From an uncultured Lachnospiraceae bacterium (lineage in GTDB: Bacteria > Bacillota > Clostridia > Lachnospirales > Lachnospiraceae): DNA of 64,000 bases. The stretch is from NCBI GenBank assembly GCA_902775895.1, contig CACYNO010000001.1, forward strand, positions 549,385-613,384, in the 5' to 3' direction. Made by a program: the position numbers and the translations under genes. Position 1 is the stretch's first letter. Every line of letters begins with the position of its first letter. The notes beneath the pieces are model-generated. The model saw only the letters and a list, made by a program, of their open reading frames with translations, did not search any database and was not told the origin of the DNA. Positions 26,803 through 35,564 of this stretch are shown piece by piece.

Positions 26803-27871
26803 TCTGCTCCTCCCTTCCCGCCAGGGCACATCCTCCTTTATGGGAGCCCTCAAGAAGACCTTTTTCCTTGAGCGCATTAAAAAGCGGAGACTTAAGCGCA
26901 TCTTCAAGAGATGTATCACTTACATTTGTATCGGAAAACGGAGACATGGGACAGGCTTCCGCGTCTCCTTTCGAATTAATATGGAAGAAACCCCTTCCTG
27001 CCGCAAGACATCCCCCTGCCGCATTTTCGTCCCCGGGTATTGATACAAAAACCATTTCGCTGCATGTCTTTCTTAACTCTGCTACTCTTTTCTCCAAGAT
27101 GTCCCTGTCATCATCATCCGGAGCAATGTTTTCTCTGTTACCTCCTATAGGCACATATTCCACAAAGAACATAAACTTCGCCCCTTTGTCTTTCAGCCCT
27201 TTTATAAAATCCTCCGAAAGAACATTTCCCACATTCTCCTTTGTCACCGTGACTGATGCTCCGAATACTATGCCTTTTTCTTTGAGGCTGTCCATATTCT
27301 TTGTCACTATGTCAAATATACCATCACCACGTCTTGCATCAGTCGCTTCCCTGTCACCCTCTAAACTCAGGACAGGAAGAAGATTTCTGTGCTTATTAAA
27401 CATATCCATATATGATCCGTCCAAGAAAACCCCGTTCGTAAACACGGGAAATAATATCCCCAGAGTTTCGGCAGCGGCTTCCAACACACCTCTGCGTAAA
27501 AGAGGTTCTCCTCCCGCAAGAACGATAAAGCTTATCCCCAGATCCTTTGCCTGGGAAAAAATATCTCCCCACTCTTTGTCAGTCAGTTGTTTTTTGGTTT
27601 CACAGTCTTCGGTGGCGTGGGTGTCCCTTGAATAACATCCTTTACAATGAAGGTTGCAGCTTCCGGTGATACTTGCGATGAGAAAAGCAGGAATATGCAA
27701 ACCTTCCTTTTCTTTTATCTTTCTGAATTTGGCAGCCCGCTTTGCGGCCATGGCAAACTTTGCAAGAAAGGCGCTCTCTCTCGGATTCTTCAGCGTAGCT
27801 TTCAGGGATGCTTTAACAAAATTTTCTACACCCTGTGTTATGTAATTCTGCAGATTAAAATTATCTTCCAT
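26789..27871 (-). CDS. Radical SAM protein
   Basis: 360-aa radical SAM enzyme. The 4Fe-4S motif is CNLHCKGC (CX3CX2C) preceded by SITGS, and GGEPLLR, the SAM-contact motif, follows in the barrel. The C-terminal third has GGCLAAGRG...GDAEACPMSPF and a closing GGCALAGR, a reduced SPASM-like region that could hold part of an auxiliary cluster. Related proteins modify peptides or cofactors; there is no clear peptide substrate nearby. Divergent from the small lipoprotein at 27976, with a dyad operator-like site between them. The 3' end overlaps the response regulator tail to tail. Confidence 0.88.
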   Translation of the reverse strand: MEDNFNLQNYITQGVENFVKASLKATLKNPRESAFLAKFAMAAKRAAKFRKIKEKEGLHIPAFLIASITGSCNLHCKGCYSRDTHATEDCETKKQLTDKEWGDIFSQAKDLGISFIVLAGGEPLLRRGVLEAAAETLGILFPVFTNGVFLDGSYMDMFNKHRNLLPVLSLEGDREATDARRGDGIFDIVTKNMDSLKEKGIVFGASVTVTKENVGNVLSEDFIKGLKDKGAKFMFFVEYVPIGGNRENIAPDDDDRDILEKRVAELRKTCSEMVFVSIPGDENAAGGCLAAGRGFFHINSKGDAEACPMSPFSDTNVSDTSLEDALKSPLFNALKEKGLLEGSHKGGCALAGREEQIRAL

Positions 27872-27903
27872 TTCCCTGCTTCCACCTGTTCTTTGATTCT
27901 TTG

Positions 27904-27939
27904 TATATTGTCATACACTACTTAAGAGTATACAATATA
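27904..27939. promoter_or_regulatory. Inverted repeat between divergent genes
   Basis: TATATTGTCATAC and GTATACAATATA form 12-bp arms with one extra base on the left, around an 11-nt centre. It lies in the 104-nt divergent gap and overlaps a TATAAT (27936-27941) on the plus strand. A repressor or activator site for both genes is likely, but the protein is unknown. Confidence 0.55.
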
Positions 27940-27975
27940 ATCAAAACATCAGACAAACAAAAGGAGGTAAGGAAA

Positions 27976-28341
27976 ATGAAGACAAAGAAATCCATTATTA
28001 TCACAGCATCTGCACTCATCGGTGCATGCTCTATACTCGGTGCATGCGGCGGAGGCGGAAACAGTGGCGGCGGAAACAACAGAGACGGCAATTCATTGGT
28101 AGGAGACTGGGTGTCCCAAGAATATAACGGTGCTTTTGTATATACTTTCAAGGATAACGGAAGCGGAAACTATGATGCAGCCGGTGTGGCGATGCCGTTT
28201 ACATACACTATTGATGGTGATAAATTATCCATTTTATACGAAGGTGATACTGATCCATTCGAAACTACTTACAAGGTTTCAGGTAATACTCTTACTATTA
28301 AAGACAGCTTTGATGCTGATGTGGTTTATAACAAAAAATAA
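27976..28341 (+). CDS. Small lipoprotein, DUF5640-like
   Basis: 121-aa predicted lipoprotein starting at ATG 27976 (AAGGAGG site). Lipobox LGAC is followed by a Gly/Asn-rich linker, then a compact beta domain with LVGDWVSQEYNG, FVYTFKDNGSG, FTYTIDGDKLSI and KVSGNTLTIKD. Repeated W/Y-strand-turn units like these are typical of DUF5640-type lipocalin-like domains in clostridia. An upstream in-frame ATG at 27901 lacks a ribosome site and falls in the operator region. Divergent from the radical SAM gene; role unknown. Confidence 0.85.
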   Translation: MKTKKSIIITASALIGACSILGACGGGGNSGGGNNRDGNSLVGDWVSQEYNGAFVYTFKDNGSGNYDAAGVAMPFTYTIDGDKLSILYEGDTDPFETTYKVSGNTLTIKDSFDADVVYNKK

Positions 28342-28351
28342 TTTCCTACAT

Positions 28352-28395
28352 AAAAAGACCGGTATTCGTTTGCAAACGATCTACCGGTCTTTTTT
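28352..28395. terminator. Bidirectional terminator hairpin
   Basis: AAAAAGACCGGTA pairs with TACCGGTCTTTTT, with an inner CGTTTGCAAACG stem. It separates the convergent lipoprotein and ahpC genes. Confidence 0.85.
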
Positions 28396-28408
28396 AATGC
28401 TTATCGTA

Positions 28409-28972
28409 TCAAAGAGCTCCTACCAGATCAGTGCTCGGCTTTAATGTATCAGCTCCCGGTGTCCACCTTGCAGGGCAAACTTCGTCACCATGCTCGGCAA
28501 CAAACTGACATGCCTGAAGCTTACGGAGAAGCTCTTCGGCATTCCTTCCTACGTTTCCTGCATTGATCTCATAAACAACGATCTTGCCTTCCGGATTAAC
28601 TATAAATGTTCCTCTTTCGGCAATACCGTCTGCTTCTATGAGAACTTCAAAGTCCTTGGATAATGCATGTGTAGGATCCGCAAGCATAGGATATGTGATC
28701 TTTGAAATTTTCTCTGAATGATCATGCCATGCTTTATGGACAAAATGTGTGTCCGTTGACACGGAATAGATCTCACACCCTATCTCTTTAAATTTTTCAT
28801 AATTATTCTGGAGATCTTCTAACTCCGTGGGACATACAAAAGTAAAGTCTGCCGGATAAAAGAAAAACACACTCCATTTACCCATGATATCCTCTTTTGT
28901 AACCTGTCTGAAATCATCGTCCTGATAAGCCATAACGCTGAAATCTGAAACCTCTTTATTAATTAATGACAT
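28409..28972 (-). CDS. ahpC: Peroxiredoxin AhpC
   Basis: 187-aa typical 2-Cys peroxiredoxin that reduces peroxides in the cytoplasm. The peroxidatic Cys is in DFTFVCPTELEDL, the catalytic Arg region follows TYPMLADPT, and the resolving Cys is in EVCPARWTPG. The start at 28972 is chosen for AAAGGAG and the conserved MSLINKEV start; a longer frame upstream has no ribosome site. No ahpF reductase gene is adjacent. A TATAAT box lies at 29012-29017, and a PerR-like palindrome lies further upstream at 29055-29069, consistent with peroxide control (inference). Confidence 0.96.
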   Translation of the reverse strand: MSLINKEVSDFSVMAYQDDDFRQVTKEDIMGKWSVFFFYPADFTFVCPTELEDLQNNYEKFKEIGCEIYSVSTDTHFVHKAWHDHSEKISKITYPMLADPTHALSKDFEVLIEADGIAERGTFIVNPEGKIVVYEINAGNVGRNAEELLRKLQACQFVAEHGDEVCPARWTPGADTLKPSTDLVGAL

Positions 28973-29054
28973 AGTAATTCTCCTTTCGATCTTAATTAAT
29001 TGTTCTATTTTATTATAACACTTTACCACAAAAAATCACTTTAGTAAATAGTTT

Positions 29055-29069
29055 TAGTAATCATTACTA
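29055..29069. promoter_or_regulatory. PerR-like box upstream of ahpC
   Basis: TAGTAATCATTACTA is a perfect 7-1-7 palindrome that matches the PerR consensus (TTATAATNATTATAA) at its central half-sites. It lies about 40 nt upstream of the ahpC -10 (29012-29017). Direct evidence is the palindrome; PerR control is inferred. Confidence 0.5.
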
Positions 29070-29076
29070 TTATTGT

Positions 29077-29322
29077 TTATTTTTTGCCGCTCCGTTTGTC
29101 TTCAATCCCGCAAGATCCTCCGGAGCAGCAACATCCTCCTTTTGATACAAAAGATATCCACAACCCCATAAGTCCCCCGAAAAACATGGAATTGAAAGGA
29201 CTTGACGCAAATGCACATGTGCCCGTACTGCAGCCCAAAACAAGATAATAGACCAAACCGGCAGCCACGCCCAATGATGAAAATATAAACGGACGTCTTA
29301 TCGTTTTCCAAACACTGATCAT
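29077..29322 (-). CDS. Small membrane protein, DUF6132-like, Cys-rich tail
   Basis: 81-aa protein with two hydrophobic segments. VLGCSTGTCAFASSPFNS between them is the signature of the YtxH-sized DUF6132 group, and the second helix is followed by GGCCCSGGSCG, a cluster of four Cys. The paired Cys residues suggest metal or redox chemistry, in keeping with the neighbouring peroxiredoxin. No partner gene is obvious. Ribosome site weak. A TGTGA-N5-TCACA dyad lies about 75 nt upstream. Confidence 0.75.
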   Translation of the reverse strand: MISVWKTIRRPFIFSSLGVAAGLVYYLVLGCSTGTCAFASSPFNSMFFGGLMGLWISFVSKGGCCCSGGSCGIEDKRSGKK

Positions 29323-29396
29323 TTTAATAGCCTCTCTTTCTTCAAATCACTTTCCTGTTATCTGACAGTATAGTAGCAATTCCAATAAGGCTTTTC

Positions 29397-29411
29397 TGTG
29401 ACTGTGTCACA
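29397..29411. promoter_or_regulatory. CRP/FNR-like dyad
   Basis: TGTGACTGTGTCACA: 5-bp arms TGTGA/TCACA around 5 nt. It resembles a Crp/Fnr-family site but has 5 rather than 6 central bases. Possible upstream site for the DUF6132 gene; weak evidence. Confidence 0.3.
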
Positions 29412-29423
29412 ATTTAAAAAAAA

Positions 29424-29442
29424 GAACACTGTCTGAGTGTCC
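29424..29442 (-). terminator. Terminator of the glycosyltransferase
   Basis: GGACACT and AGTGTTC pair around CAGAC on the minus strand, followed by T8. It lies 17 nt past the stop codon. Confidence 0.75.
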
Positions 29443-29458
29443 TTTAACTTAAAGTGCT

Positions 29459-30697
29459 TTAACTATCACCGCAGGCTGATATTGCTTTTTTATATTCTTC
29501 AACAAACTCATCTATGATAGAATCCTGGGAAAACTTTCCTGCTATCTTCTCCGCTACATGTGCTCTGTCAAACACACTTTCACCGTTCAATATAGAGCTC
29601 ACTGCCTCTGCGATCATCTTTGGTTCTTCCGGATCCACCAATATCCCAACATCTTCCGTAACAAACTCTACCAAAGCACCGTGAGCTGATGCCACAAGCG
29701 GCGCCCCGCACATCATAGCCTCTATTGCAACAAGACCGAATGCCTCTCTCTTTGATAAGACCAAAGAACAGTCTGCTATATTATATATTTTTCTTAAAAC
29801 ATCGTGAGGCTGGTTTCCTAAAAAGTAAACATTCTTAAGACCCAGTTCTTTTTTCATCTTTTCCAGGCTTTCCCGGAGTTCCCCGTCTCCTGCGATCAAT
29901 GTCACTACACCGGGTTTTTCGTAATGAACCGCAGCTTTTAAAACGGCATCAACATTTTTCATGGGGGTAAGCTTTCACACAAATGACACCACATTAACAT
30001 AATCCGCATCTAATCCCAGTGATCCGAGAACTTCTTCACGTTTTATACTGTCATCTTTATAAAAAATGTTGCCGTCTGCACCGTTCCTTATGATGACAAC
30101 TTTATCTTTATATTCCGGCAACAGATCATTGAAAAACACCGTATTGTCATTGGAAATGCTTATTATCCTGTGTGAATACTCAACAGCCTCGATTGCAAGA
30201 TCAGTACCTGCAGACGCTCCTCTCTCACGCTCATCCTTTATTCCCAAAAGATCCGTACCGTGACACGTCACCACCATGGGAACTCCTCTTTCGCGACAAC
30301 ACTCAGCACTTATTCCGGCCAGTGCCCACAGATGCTGTGCATGAACTATATCCGGTTTGAATTCATCCAAAACTTCATTTATCTTCTTTCGGAACATTTC
30401 TTCGTACACATCCCACTGTCCATCTGTCATGTCCCTGTATGAAAACGTACTGCGCGGATGGGTTGTAAAACACGGAAAATTAAACTCCGCCTGCCCTACT
30501 CCTTCTATGACCTCTTTATTCTTAAAAAAAACGGGGAAGAGCTCTATACCGTCATACTTTTCATATTCACTCCGGTTATCCGGAAAAATTATAGCGCACT
30601 CATGTCCTTTCGCCGTAAGACTCTTAGCCAGATTACATGTGTATACACCGCTTCCTGACCCTGTAAGCGGAAAGTGATTCACAAATAAGATTTTCAT
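29459..30697 (-). pseudogene. GT4 glycosyltransferase with in-frame TGA
   Basis: One continuous reading frame of 412 codons interrupted once by TGA at 29977-29975. The N-terminal half (start 30697, AAGGAG site) has FVNHFPLTGSGSGVYTCNLA and VHAQHLWALAG, the C-terminal half IAGDGELRESLE, SKREAFGLVAIEAMMCGAP and the E-x7-E motif, all GT4 family. The stop replaces the Gly of the usual F-V-G-K/R-L strand (VVSFV then KLTPMKNVD); one change from GGA to TGA accounts for it. All other genes here use TGA as a stop, and no recoding element is seen. Either a recent nonsense mutation or a sequence error. Downstream in the minus-strand run from traX. Confidence 0.85.
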
Positions 30698-30711
30698 GTA
30701 TTACTCCTTAA

Positions 30712-31413
30712 TCAGCGTACAAAACAAAAACTCACCAACCATATCGCCACCATATGCGCCGGATAATAGATATAAAAGAAATGCTTAACTTTTATCTTAC
30801 CACGTTCTCCGTTATAAAGCATTAAAAGCGGCAGGCTCAAAAGACTCCAGAACTGTATCGCAGGATTATTAAATATGGCAAGCACTATCAGGCCTGCGGT
30901 AAACACCGCAAGCTTTAGCTTAAACTTCGGTATCAGGTATACTGCCACCGGCAGGATGATACCTACAAAACCGTAATCAAACTGCAGCCCCTTCACAAAA
31001 TTCGGCAAAATGACCGACAAAAAGAAAGCAAGACCTGTAAGAGAAGCCGCAAGTACCATCATGCCGGCATTTTTTCTGTCGACCGCTTTTTGTATGGCAA
31101 AGATTATAAGTATTGAAAATGCAAATACTATCATTATGTTCATATATAGACTTTTGAACATAACAAAATAGACGATCTGGCATAACGCCCCTATCCCCAG
31201 AACCTCAAAGAAATAACGGTACTTGTGCTTTGTGTAAAAACACCCTTCCGCGATCATAAAGGCAAAGATCGGGTATGCAAGCCTTCCGATGATCCGCAGC
31301 ACGGTAATCTGCGGAAATAATATCTCACCCACATGATCAACGGTCATGGCGATAAGTGCTATTAATTTAAGAGTGTTGCCGTTTAATACCGCAAACTTAA
31401 ATCTGTCATTCAT
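30712..31413 (-). CDS. TraX-family membrane protein
   Basis: 233-aa protein with about seven hydrophobic segments and the TraX signature near the N terminus (LNGNTLKLIALIAMTVDHVG, then RIIGRLAYPIFAFMIAEG). TraX acetylates F pilin; chromosomal TraX homologues in Firmicutes have no pilin and probably acylate a surface glycan or protein. I start at ATG 31413, two nt after the upstream stop, in place of a TTG at 31419. The glycosyltransferase gene follows immediately, which supports a surface-polysaccharide role (inference). Confidence 0.85.
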   Translation of the reverse strand: MNDRFKFAVLNGNTLKLIALIAMTVDHVGEILFPQITVLRIIGRLAYPIFAFMIAEGCFYTKHKYRYFFEVLGIGALCQIVYFVMFKSLYMNIMIVFAFSILIIFAIQKAVDRKNAGMMVLAASLTGLAFFLSVILPNFVKGLQFDYGFVGIILPVAVYLIPKFKLKLAVFTAGLIVLAIFNNPAIQFWSLLSLPLLMLYNGERGKIKVKHFFYIYYPAHMVAIWLVSFCFVR

Positions 31414-31415
31414 GA

Positions 31416-32699
31416 TCAACCCTGCAGACTGATAAGTCCTTTTTCATAAAGACACTGAATACTTTTCATGATACCAAGCTTTCCGTGAGGCCATGTAAGG
31501 CCTCCCTGGAAATATGCGGCATAAGGCTCTCTCATGGGTCCGTCCGCACTAAGTTCAATGGATGAGCCCTGCACAAATGCTCCGGCAGCCATGACCACTT
31601 TGGAATCATATCCCGGCATATCGTCCGCAACAGGTCTTACATAAGAGTCAACAGGCGCCGCCGCCTGTATGCCTTCGCAAAATGCCAGAAGCCCTTCAGG
31701 TGTTTTAAGTTCTACTGCCTGAATGATATCTGTTCTTTCGGATCTGCTGTCCGGAACACATTCAAATCCCAGTTTCTCATAAACTGCAGCTGCAAAAACC
31801 GCAGTCTTTAATGCAGAAGCCGTAACCACAGGCGAAAGGAAAAGCCCCTGATAGAACTTCTCGTTCACGCCCAGTGTTGCTCCCACTTCTTTTCCAAGTC
31901 CGGGAGACGTCAGCCTGTAAGCCGCATTTTCCACCAGATCTTTTCTTCCTGCTATGTATCCTCCGCAGGGTGCTATTCCACCTCCGGGATTTTTTATGAG
32001 AGATCCCGCAATAATGTCCGCACCAACCTGCGTGGGTTCTTTTCTTTCAACAAATTCACCGTAGCAGTTATCCACCATGCATATAACATCCGGTTTGATC
32101 TTTTTGATAAATGAGATGAGTTCCCCTATACGATCTAAAATAAGGCTGGGCCGCACAGCGTAACCTTTGGATCTCTGGATGGTCACCATCTTTGTCTTTT
32201 CATTTATGGCTTTCCTGATATTCTCATAGTCAAAAGTGCCGTCTTCAAGCAGATCCACCTGCCTGTAAGAAACCCCGTATTCTTTCAGACTTCCGGAGCA
32301 ATCTCTTATCCCTATGATCTCATCCATTGTGTCGTAAGGTTTTCCTACGGGTGACATTAGTTCATCTCCGGGACGCAGATTTCCGGATAATGCGAGATTT
32401 ATGGCATGGGTGCCGCTTACTATCTGAGGACGCACCAGCGCATCTTCCGTCTCAAAAATATCAGCATATACTTTCTCAAGGGTATCCCGCCCCGCATCGT
32501 CATAACCGTATCCCGTAGAACCTGTAAGATGCTCTGCCGATATTTTTTCTTTTTGAAATGCCGCCAGGACTTTAAGCTGGTTATACTCTGCATTCTCATC
32601 AGCATTTTTCAACCTGTCCGATATTTCGGACAGTACATCATCACAAAAAGATGTCACTTTATCATCTACACCAAAAGCTGTTTTCAAATATTCCTTCAC
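31416..32699 (-). CDS. ynbB: YnbB-type PLP-dependent lyase family protein
   Basis: 427-aa PLP protein of the YnbB/aluminium-resistance family, related to methionine gamma-lyases. Motifs: STGYGYDDAGRD, the RPQIVSGTHAIN substrate-binding loop, IQRSKGYAVRPSL, MVDNCYGEFVE and the PLP Lys in AGSLIKNPGGGIAPCGGY. Family members are annotated as cystathionine gamma-synthase-like, but the in vivo substrate is unknown. The start is GTG directly after the miaA stop (TAA-GTG), showing tight coupling. The order miaA-ynbB is conserved in many clostridia (from memory). Confidence 0.88.
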   Translation of the reverse strand: MKEYLKTAFGVDDKVTSFCDDVLSEISDRLKNADENAEYNQLKVLAAFQKEKISAEHLTGSTGYGYDDAGRDTLEKVYADIFETEDALVRPQIVSGTHAINLALSGNLRPGDELMSPVGKPYDTMDEIIGIRDCSGSLKEYGVSYRQVDLLEDGTFDYENIRKAINEKTKMVTIQRSKGYAVRPSLILDRIGELISFIKKIKPDVICMVDNCYGEFVERKEPTQVGADIIAGSLIKNPGGGIAPCGGYIAGRKDLVENAAYRLTSPGLGKEVGATLGVNEKFYQGLFLSPVVTASALKTAVFAAAVYEKLGFECVPDSRSERTDIIQAVELKTPEGLLAFCEGIQAAAPVDSYVRPVADDMPGYDSKVVMAAGAFVQGSSIELSADGPMREPYAAYFQGGLTWPHGKLGIMKSIQCLYEKGLISLQG

Positions 32700-33635
32700 T
32701 TATATTATCCCCCGGTCTTTCATATTACTCTTTATGATATCAAGCAGTTTTTTTTCATCTCTTCCCGTCACTGAATAGTCGATCCATATCACGTCCGGTT
32801 CTTTCCTGAACCATGTGAGCTGTCTTTTTGCAAAATGTCTGGTGTTTAGCTTAATAAGGTTTTTGGCTTCATCAAGACTTATCTCCCCGCTCAGATATGA
32901 ATATATCTCCTTGTACCCTATGGCCTGCATTGATGTAAGTCCGGCAGAATACCCCGCCTCTTTCAATTCCCTGACCTCATCCAAAAGGCCTTCTTCAAAC
33001 ATCTTATCAACTCTTGCATTTATCCTGTCATACAACCGGCTTCTATCATCCGTAAGCACGAAATATGCAAAATTAAATTCAGGTTCTTTGTGCTTTTGTT
33101 CATCATTATGCTCTGAGATCTTTTTTCCTGTCAGATAAAAATACTCCAACGCTCTTACGATTCTTTTTTTGTTGTTCTTGTGGATCACCTTACAGGACTC
33201 AGGATCTGCCTCTTTAAGTTTTTCAAAAAGCTCATCTGTGTCCTGCTCTTCAAGCCTGTTTCTTAATTCATCGTCTTTCCCGGAATCGTCCGAAAAATCC
33301 ACCTGCTTTAGCAACGCCTGAATATAAAAAGCCGTGCCTCCCGCAACAATGGGGACGGCACCGCCTTTATATATCTTATCTAAAGCATCGTTTGCACAGT
33401 CAACAAATGAACTGACATTGAACTCTTCATCAGGATCAAGAATATCTATAAGATAATGCTTTACACCCTGCATCTGCTCGGGAGAAATCTTTGCAGTCCC
33501 TATATCCATACCGCGGTATACCTGCATGGAATCAGCACTTATTATCTCACCCCTTATATCTTTTGCAAGACTTATGCTTAATTCACTTTTTCCCACGGCA
33601 GTAGGTCCCGTGATGATAACGATGTTTTTTTTCAT
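32700..33635 (-). CDS. miaA: tRNA dimethylallyltransferase MiaA
   Basis: 311-aa enzyme that adds the dimethylallyl group to N6 of A37 in tRNAs reading UNN codons. P-loop TGPTAVGKSELS at 9-20, SADSMQVYRGMDIGTAK, GGTAFYIQALL, and the tRNA-binding RTRHFAKRQLTWFR-type motif (here NTRHFAKRQLTWFR) are complete. Starts 2 nt after the mutL stop. MiaB, the next enzyme in the same modification (ms2i6A), is encoded three genes upstream, so the modification pathway and mismatch repair share an operon. Confidence 0.97.
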   Translation of the reverse strand: MKKNIVIITGPTAVGKSELSISLAKDIRGEIISADSMQVYRGMDIGTAKISPEQMQGVKHYLIDILDPDEEFNVSSFVDCANDALDKIYKGGAVPIVAGGTAFYIQALLKQVDFSDDSGKDDELRNRLEEQDTDELFEKLKEADPESCKVIHKNNKKRIVRALEYFYLTGKKISEHNDEQKHKEPEFNFAYFVLTDDRSRLYDRINARVDKMFEEGLLDEVRELKEAGYSAGLTSMQAIGYKEIYSYLSGEISLDEAKNLIKLNTRHFAKRQLTWFRKEPDVIWIDYSVTGRDEKKLLDIIKSNMKDRGII

Positions 33636-33637
33636 GA

Positions 33638-35560
33638 TCAGACAATTCTCTTAAATTTTTTCTCTATCTCGTTTTTACTCATGGCGATAAGGGTTGGTCT
33701 GCCGTGAGGACAGTTATATGGGTTTTCAGCCTTCATCATCTCGTCCAGCAGTTCAAGTGCCTCAGAACCTGATATCCTGTCATTTCCCTTAATGGCTGCT
33801 TTACAGGACATGGATGCTACTTTTTCTATCATAAGCTGCGGCTTTGTTTTCCGGGAAATACCTGCTTCTTTTTTATCGGCTAGACCATCCATGATATCCT
33901 TCAGCATCTGTTTGTAATCCATGGACGGCAACCCCGCAGGGATTCCCGTAACCTTTACGGACTTTTCACCGAAATTTTCCAGTTCATAACCCAGGGCTTT
34001 AAAACTTTCGAAAAGCACACCGTCTTCGGAAAGCAGCGCTTTTGTTTCCGGCGTGATATCCACCACCTCAGGCACTGTAAGCATCTGTGTCTGAGGTGCC
34101 TTTGCCTCTATAGTCTTCATAAGGCGTTCATAAAGCACCTTTTCATGTGCAGCGTGCTGGTCCATCATGTAAAAAGTATCTTCTGCTTCTATTAGCCAGT
34201 ATGTGGCAAAAAGCTGACCCAGAAGTCTGTATTTGCTTCCGCTCTTTACACCCTTGATCTCCTGTTGGATAAAGTTTTCTTTAGGATGATCAGCCTTTTT
34301 TTCTTCATGCATCTTTCCTGATATACGCATCAGGATCTCGTCTGCCGCCGCATCCGGTGAAGCGATACGCTCTGCAACCTCCGCCTCCTCCTTTTCCATG
34401 GCAGCTTCTATCTCATCTGAAGTAATGGCTTCCGAATTACCACCGCCAAAAAGCCCGTCAGCCATAACTGAACTGTTAAAGGAGCGTTCATGCAGAAAAT
34501 GTGCACCCTGTGAGGATCTGTCTTCTTTTTCTTCCGAAACGTCTTTCTGATCAGGTGTCACCTCCGGAATAATGTTGGACTTTTCTATTGCTGCCCTTAA
34601 AGCATCCCTTACACTTGCACATACCTTTTCGGAAGTTGTGAGACGAAATTCCCTTTTTGCCGGATGGACATTTACATCAAGCAGCTCGGGGTTTATCTCA
34701 AATAACAAAGCGGTAAAAGGAAAATTATGCAGCATAATATAACCCTTATATGCATCCTCGATGGCCCCGGTAAGGGATTCATTTTTTATATAACGCCCGT
34801 TGATGGCATAGTGTTCAAAGGACCTGTTCCCACGGCTTACCGCAGGCTTTCCTATAAATCCTTTTATTTTCACATCTTCTTCGCTGTGATCTATCTCTAT
34901 CAGGTTATCCGTGATCTCTTTGCCGTAGATGGCATAGATCACTTCCTTTAAGTTGCCGTTTCCCGTTGTATTCAGTTTTTCCTTTCCGTCACTTGTAAGC
35001 TTAAAGGAAATATCAGGTCTGGAAAGGGCAAACTTATCCATAAGGGAATTTATTACCGCCCCTTCTGAAGACGCGGACTTTAAGAATTTCTTACGGGCAG
35101 GCGTGTTATAAAAAAGCTCTTCCACCACCATAGTGGTCCCTTCGGGCACGCCTGTCTCGGACAACTCTCCCTGGTTCCCTCCTTCCACATTATATGTATA
35201 ACCTGATTCTGATCCTTTCATCCGGCTCGTAAGCCTTGTCCTTGATACGGAGGCAATACTTGAAAGCGCCTCTCCCCTGAATCCCAAAGTCTCTACTCCG
35301 GTTATATCATCAATAGTCTTTATCTTGCTTGTAGCATGCTTTAAAAATGCTTTCTTTATATCATCCTGATGTATTCCGCCACCGTCATCCGTAACTCTGA
35401 TAAAACCGGTTCCCCCGTCTTTTATCTCAACATTAATAACAGAAGCACCTGCATCTATTGAGTTCTCTACCAGTTCTTTTACCACAGATGCCGGATTTTC
35501 TATGACTTCACCGGCCGCGATCTTATCTATTGTGATCTGGTCTAATACTATAATACCCAT
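33638..35560 (-). CDS. mutL: DNA mismatch repair protein MutL
   Basis: 640-aa GHKL ATPase that links mismatch recognition by MutS to strand incision. N-terminal ATPase motifs: EVIENPASVVKELVENSIDAGA region (Glu and Asn catalytic), DDGGGI, TLGFRGEALSSIASV and VNVHPAKREFRL. The C-terminal dimerisation domain includes the endonuclease motif DQHAAHEKVLYERL, so this MutL probably nicks DNA, as in Gram-positives. CPHGRPT is present near the end. A flexible acidic linker joins the halves. Its ribosome site lies inside the mutS 3' end, 4 nt away. Confidence 0.97.
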   Translation of the reverse strand: MGIIVLDQITIDKIAAGEVIENPASVVKELVENSIDAGASVINVEIKDGGTGFIRVTDDGGGIHQDDIKKAFLKHATSKIKTIDDITGVETLGFRGEALSSIASVSRTRLTSRMKGSESGYTYNVEGGNQGELSETGVPEGTTMVVEELFYNTPARKKFLKSASSEGAVINSLMDKFALSRPDISFKLTSDGKEKLNTTGNGNLKEVIYAIYGKEITDNLIEIDHSEEDVKIKGFIGKPAVSRGNRSFEHYAINGRYIKNESLTGAIEDAYKGYIMLHNFPFTALLFEINPELLDVNVHPAKREFRLTTSEKVCASVRDALRAAIEKSNIIPEVTPDQKDVSEEKEDRSSQGAHFLHERSFNSSVMADGLFGGGNSEAITSDEIEAAMEKEEAEVAERIASPDAAADEILMRISGKMHEEKKADHPKENFIQQEIKGVKSGSKYRLLGQLFATYWLIEAEDTFYMMDQHAAHEKVLYERLMKTIEAKAPQTQMLTVPEVVDITPETKALLSEDGVLFESFKALGYELENFGEKSVKVTGIPAGLPSMDYKQMLKDIMDGLADKKEAGISRKTKPQLMIEKVASMSCKAAIKGNDRISGSEALELLDEMMKAENPYNCPHGRPTLIAMSKNEIEKKFKRIV

Positions 35561-35564
35561 ATCA

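Noticed and set aside
26789-28341. Radical SAM enzyme plus lipoprotein as a RiPP cluster
   Set aside because: No short precursor with a Cys- or Ser-rich core is adjacent, and the lipoprotein has a conventional folded domain.
29975-29977. TGA in the glycosyltransferase as a selenocysteine codon
   Set aside because: The position is a conserved Gly, no SECIS-like stem-loop follows it, and the genes around use TGA as an ordinary stop.
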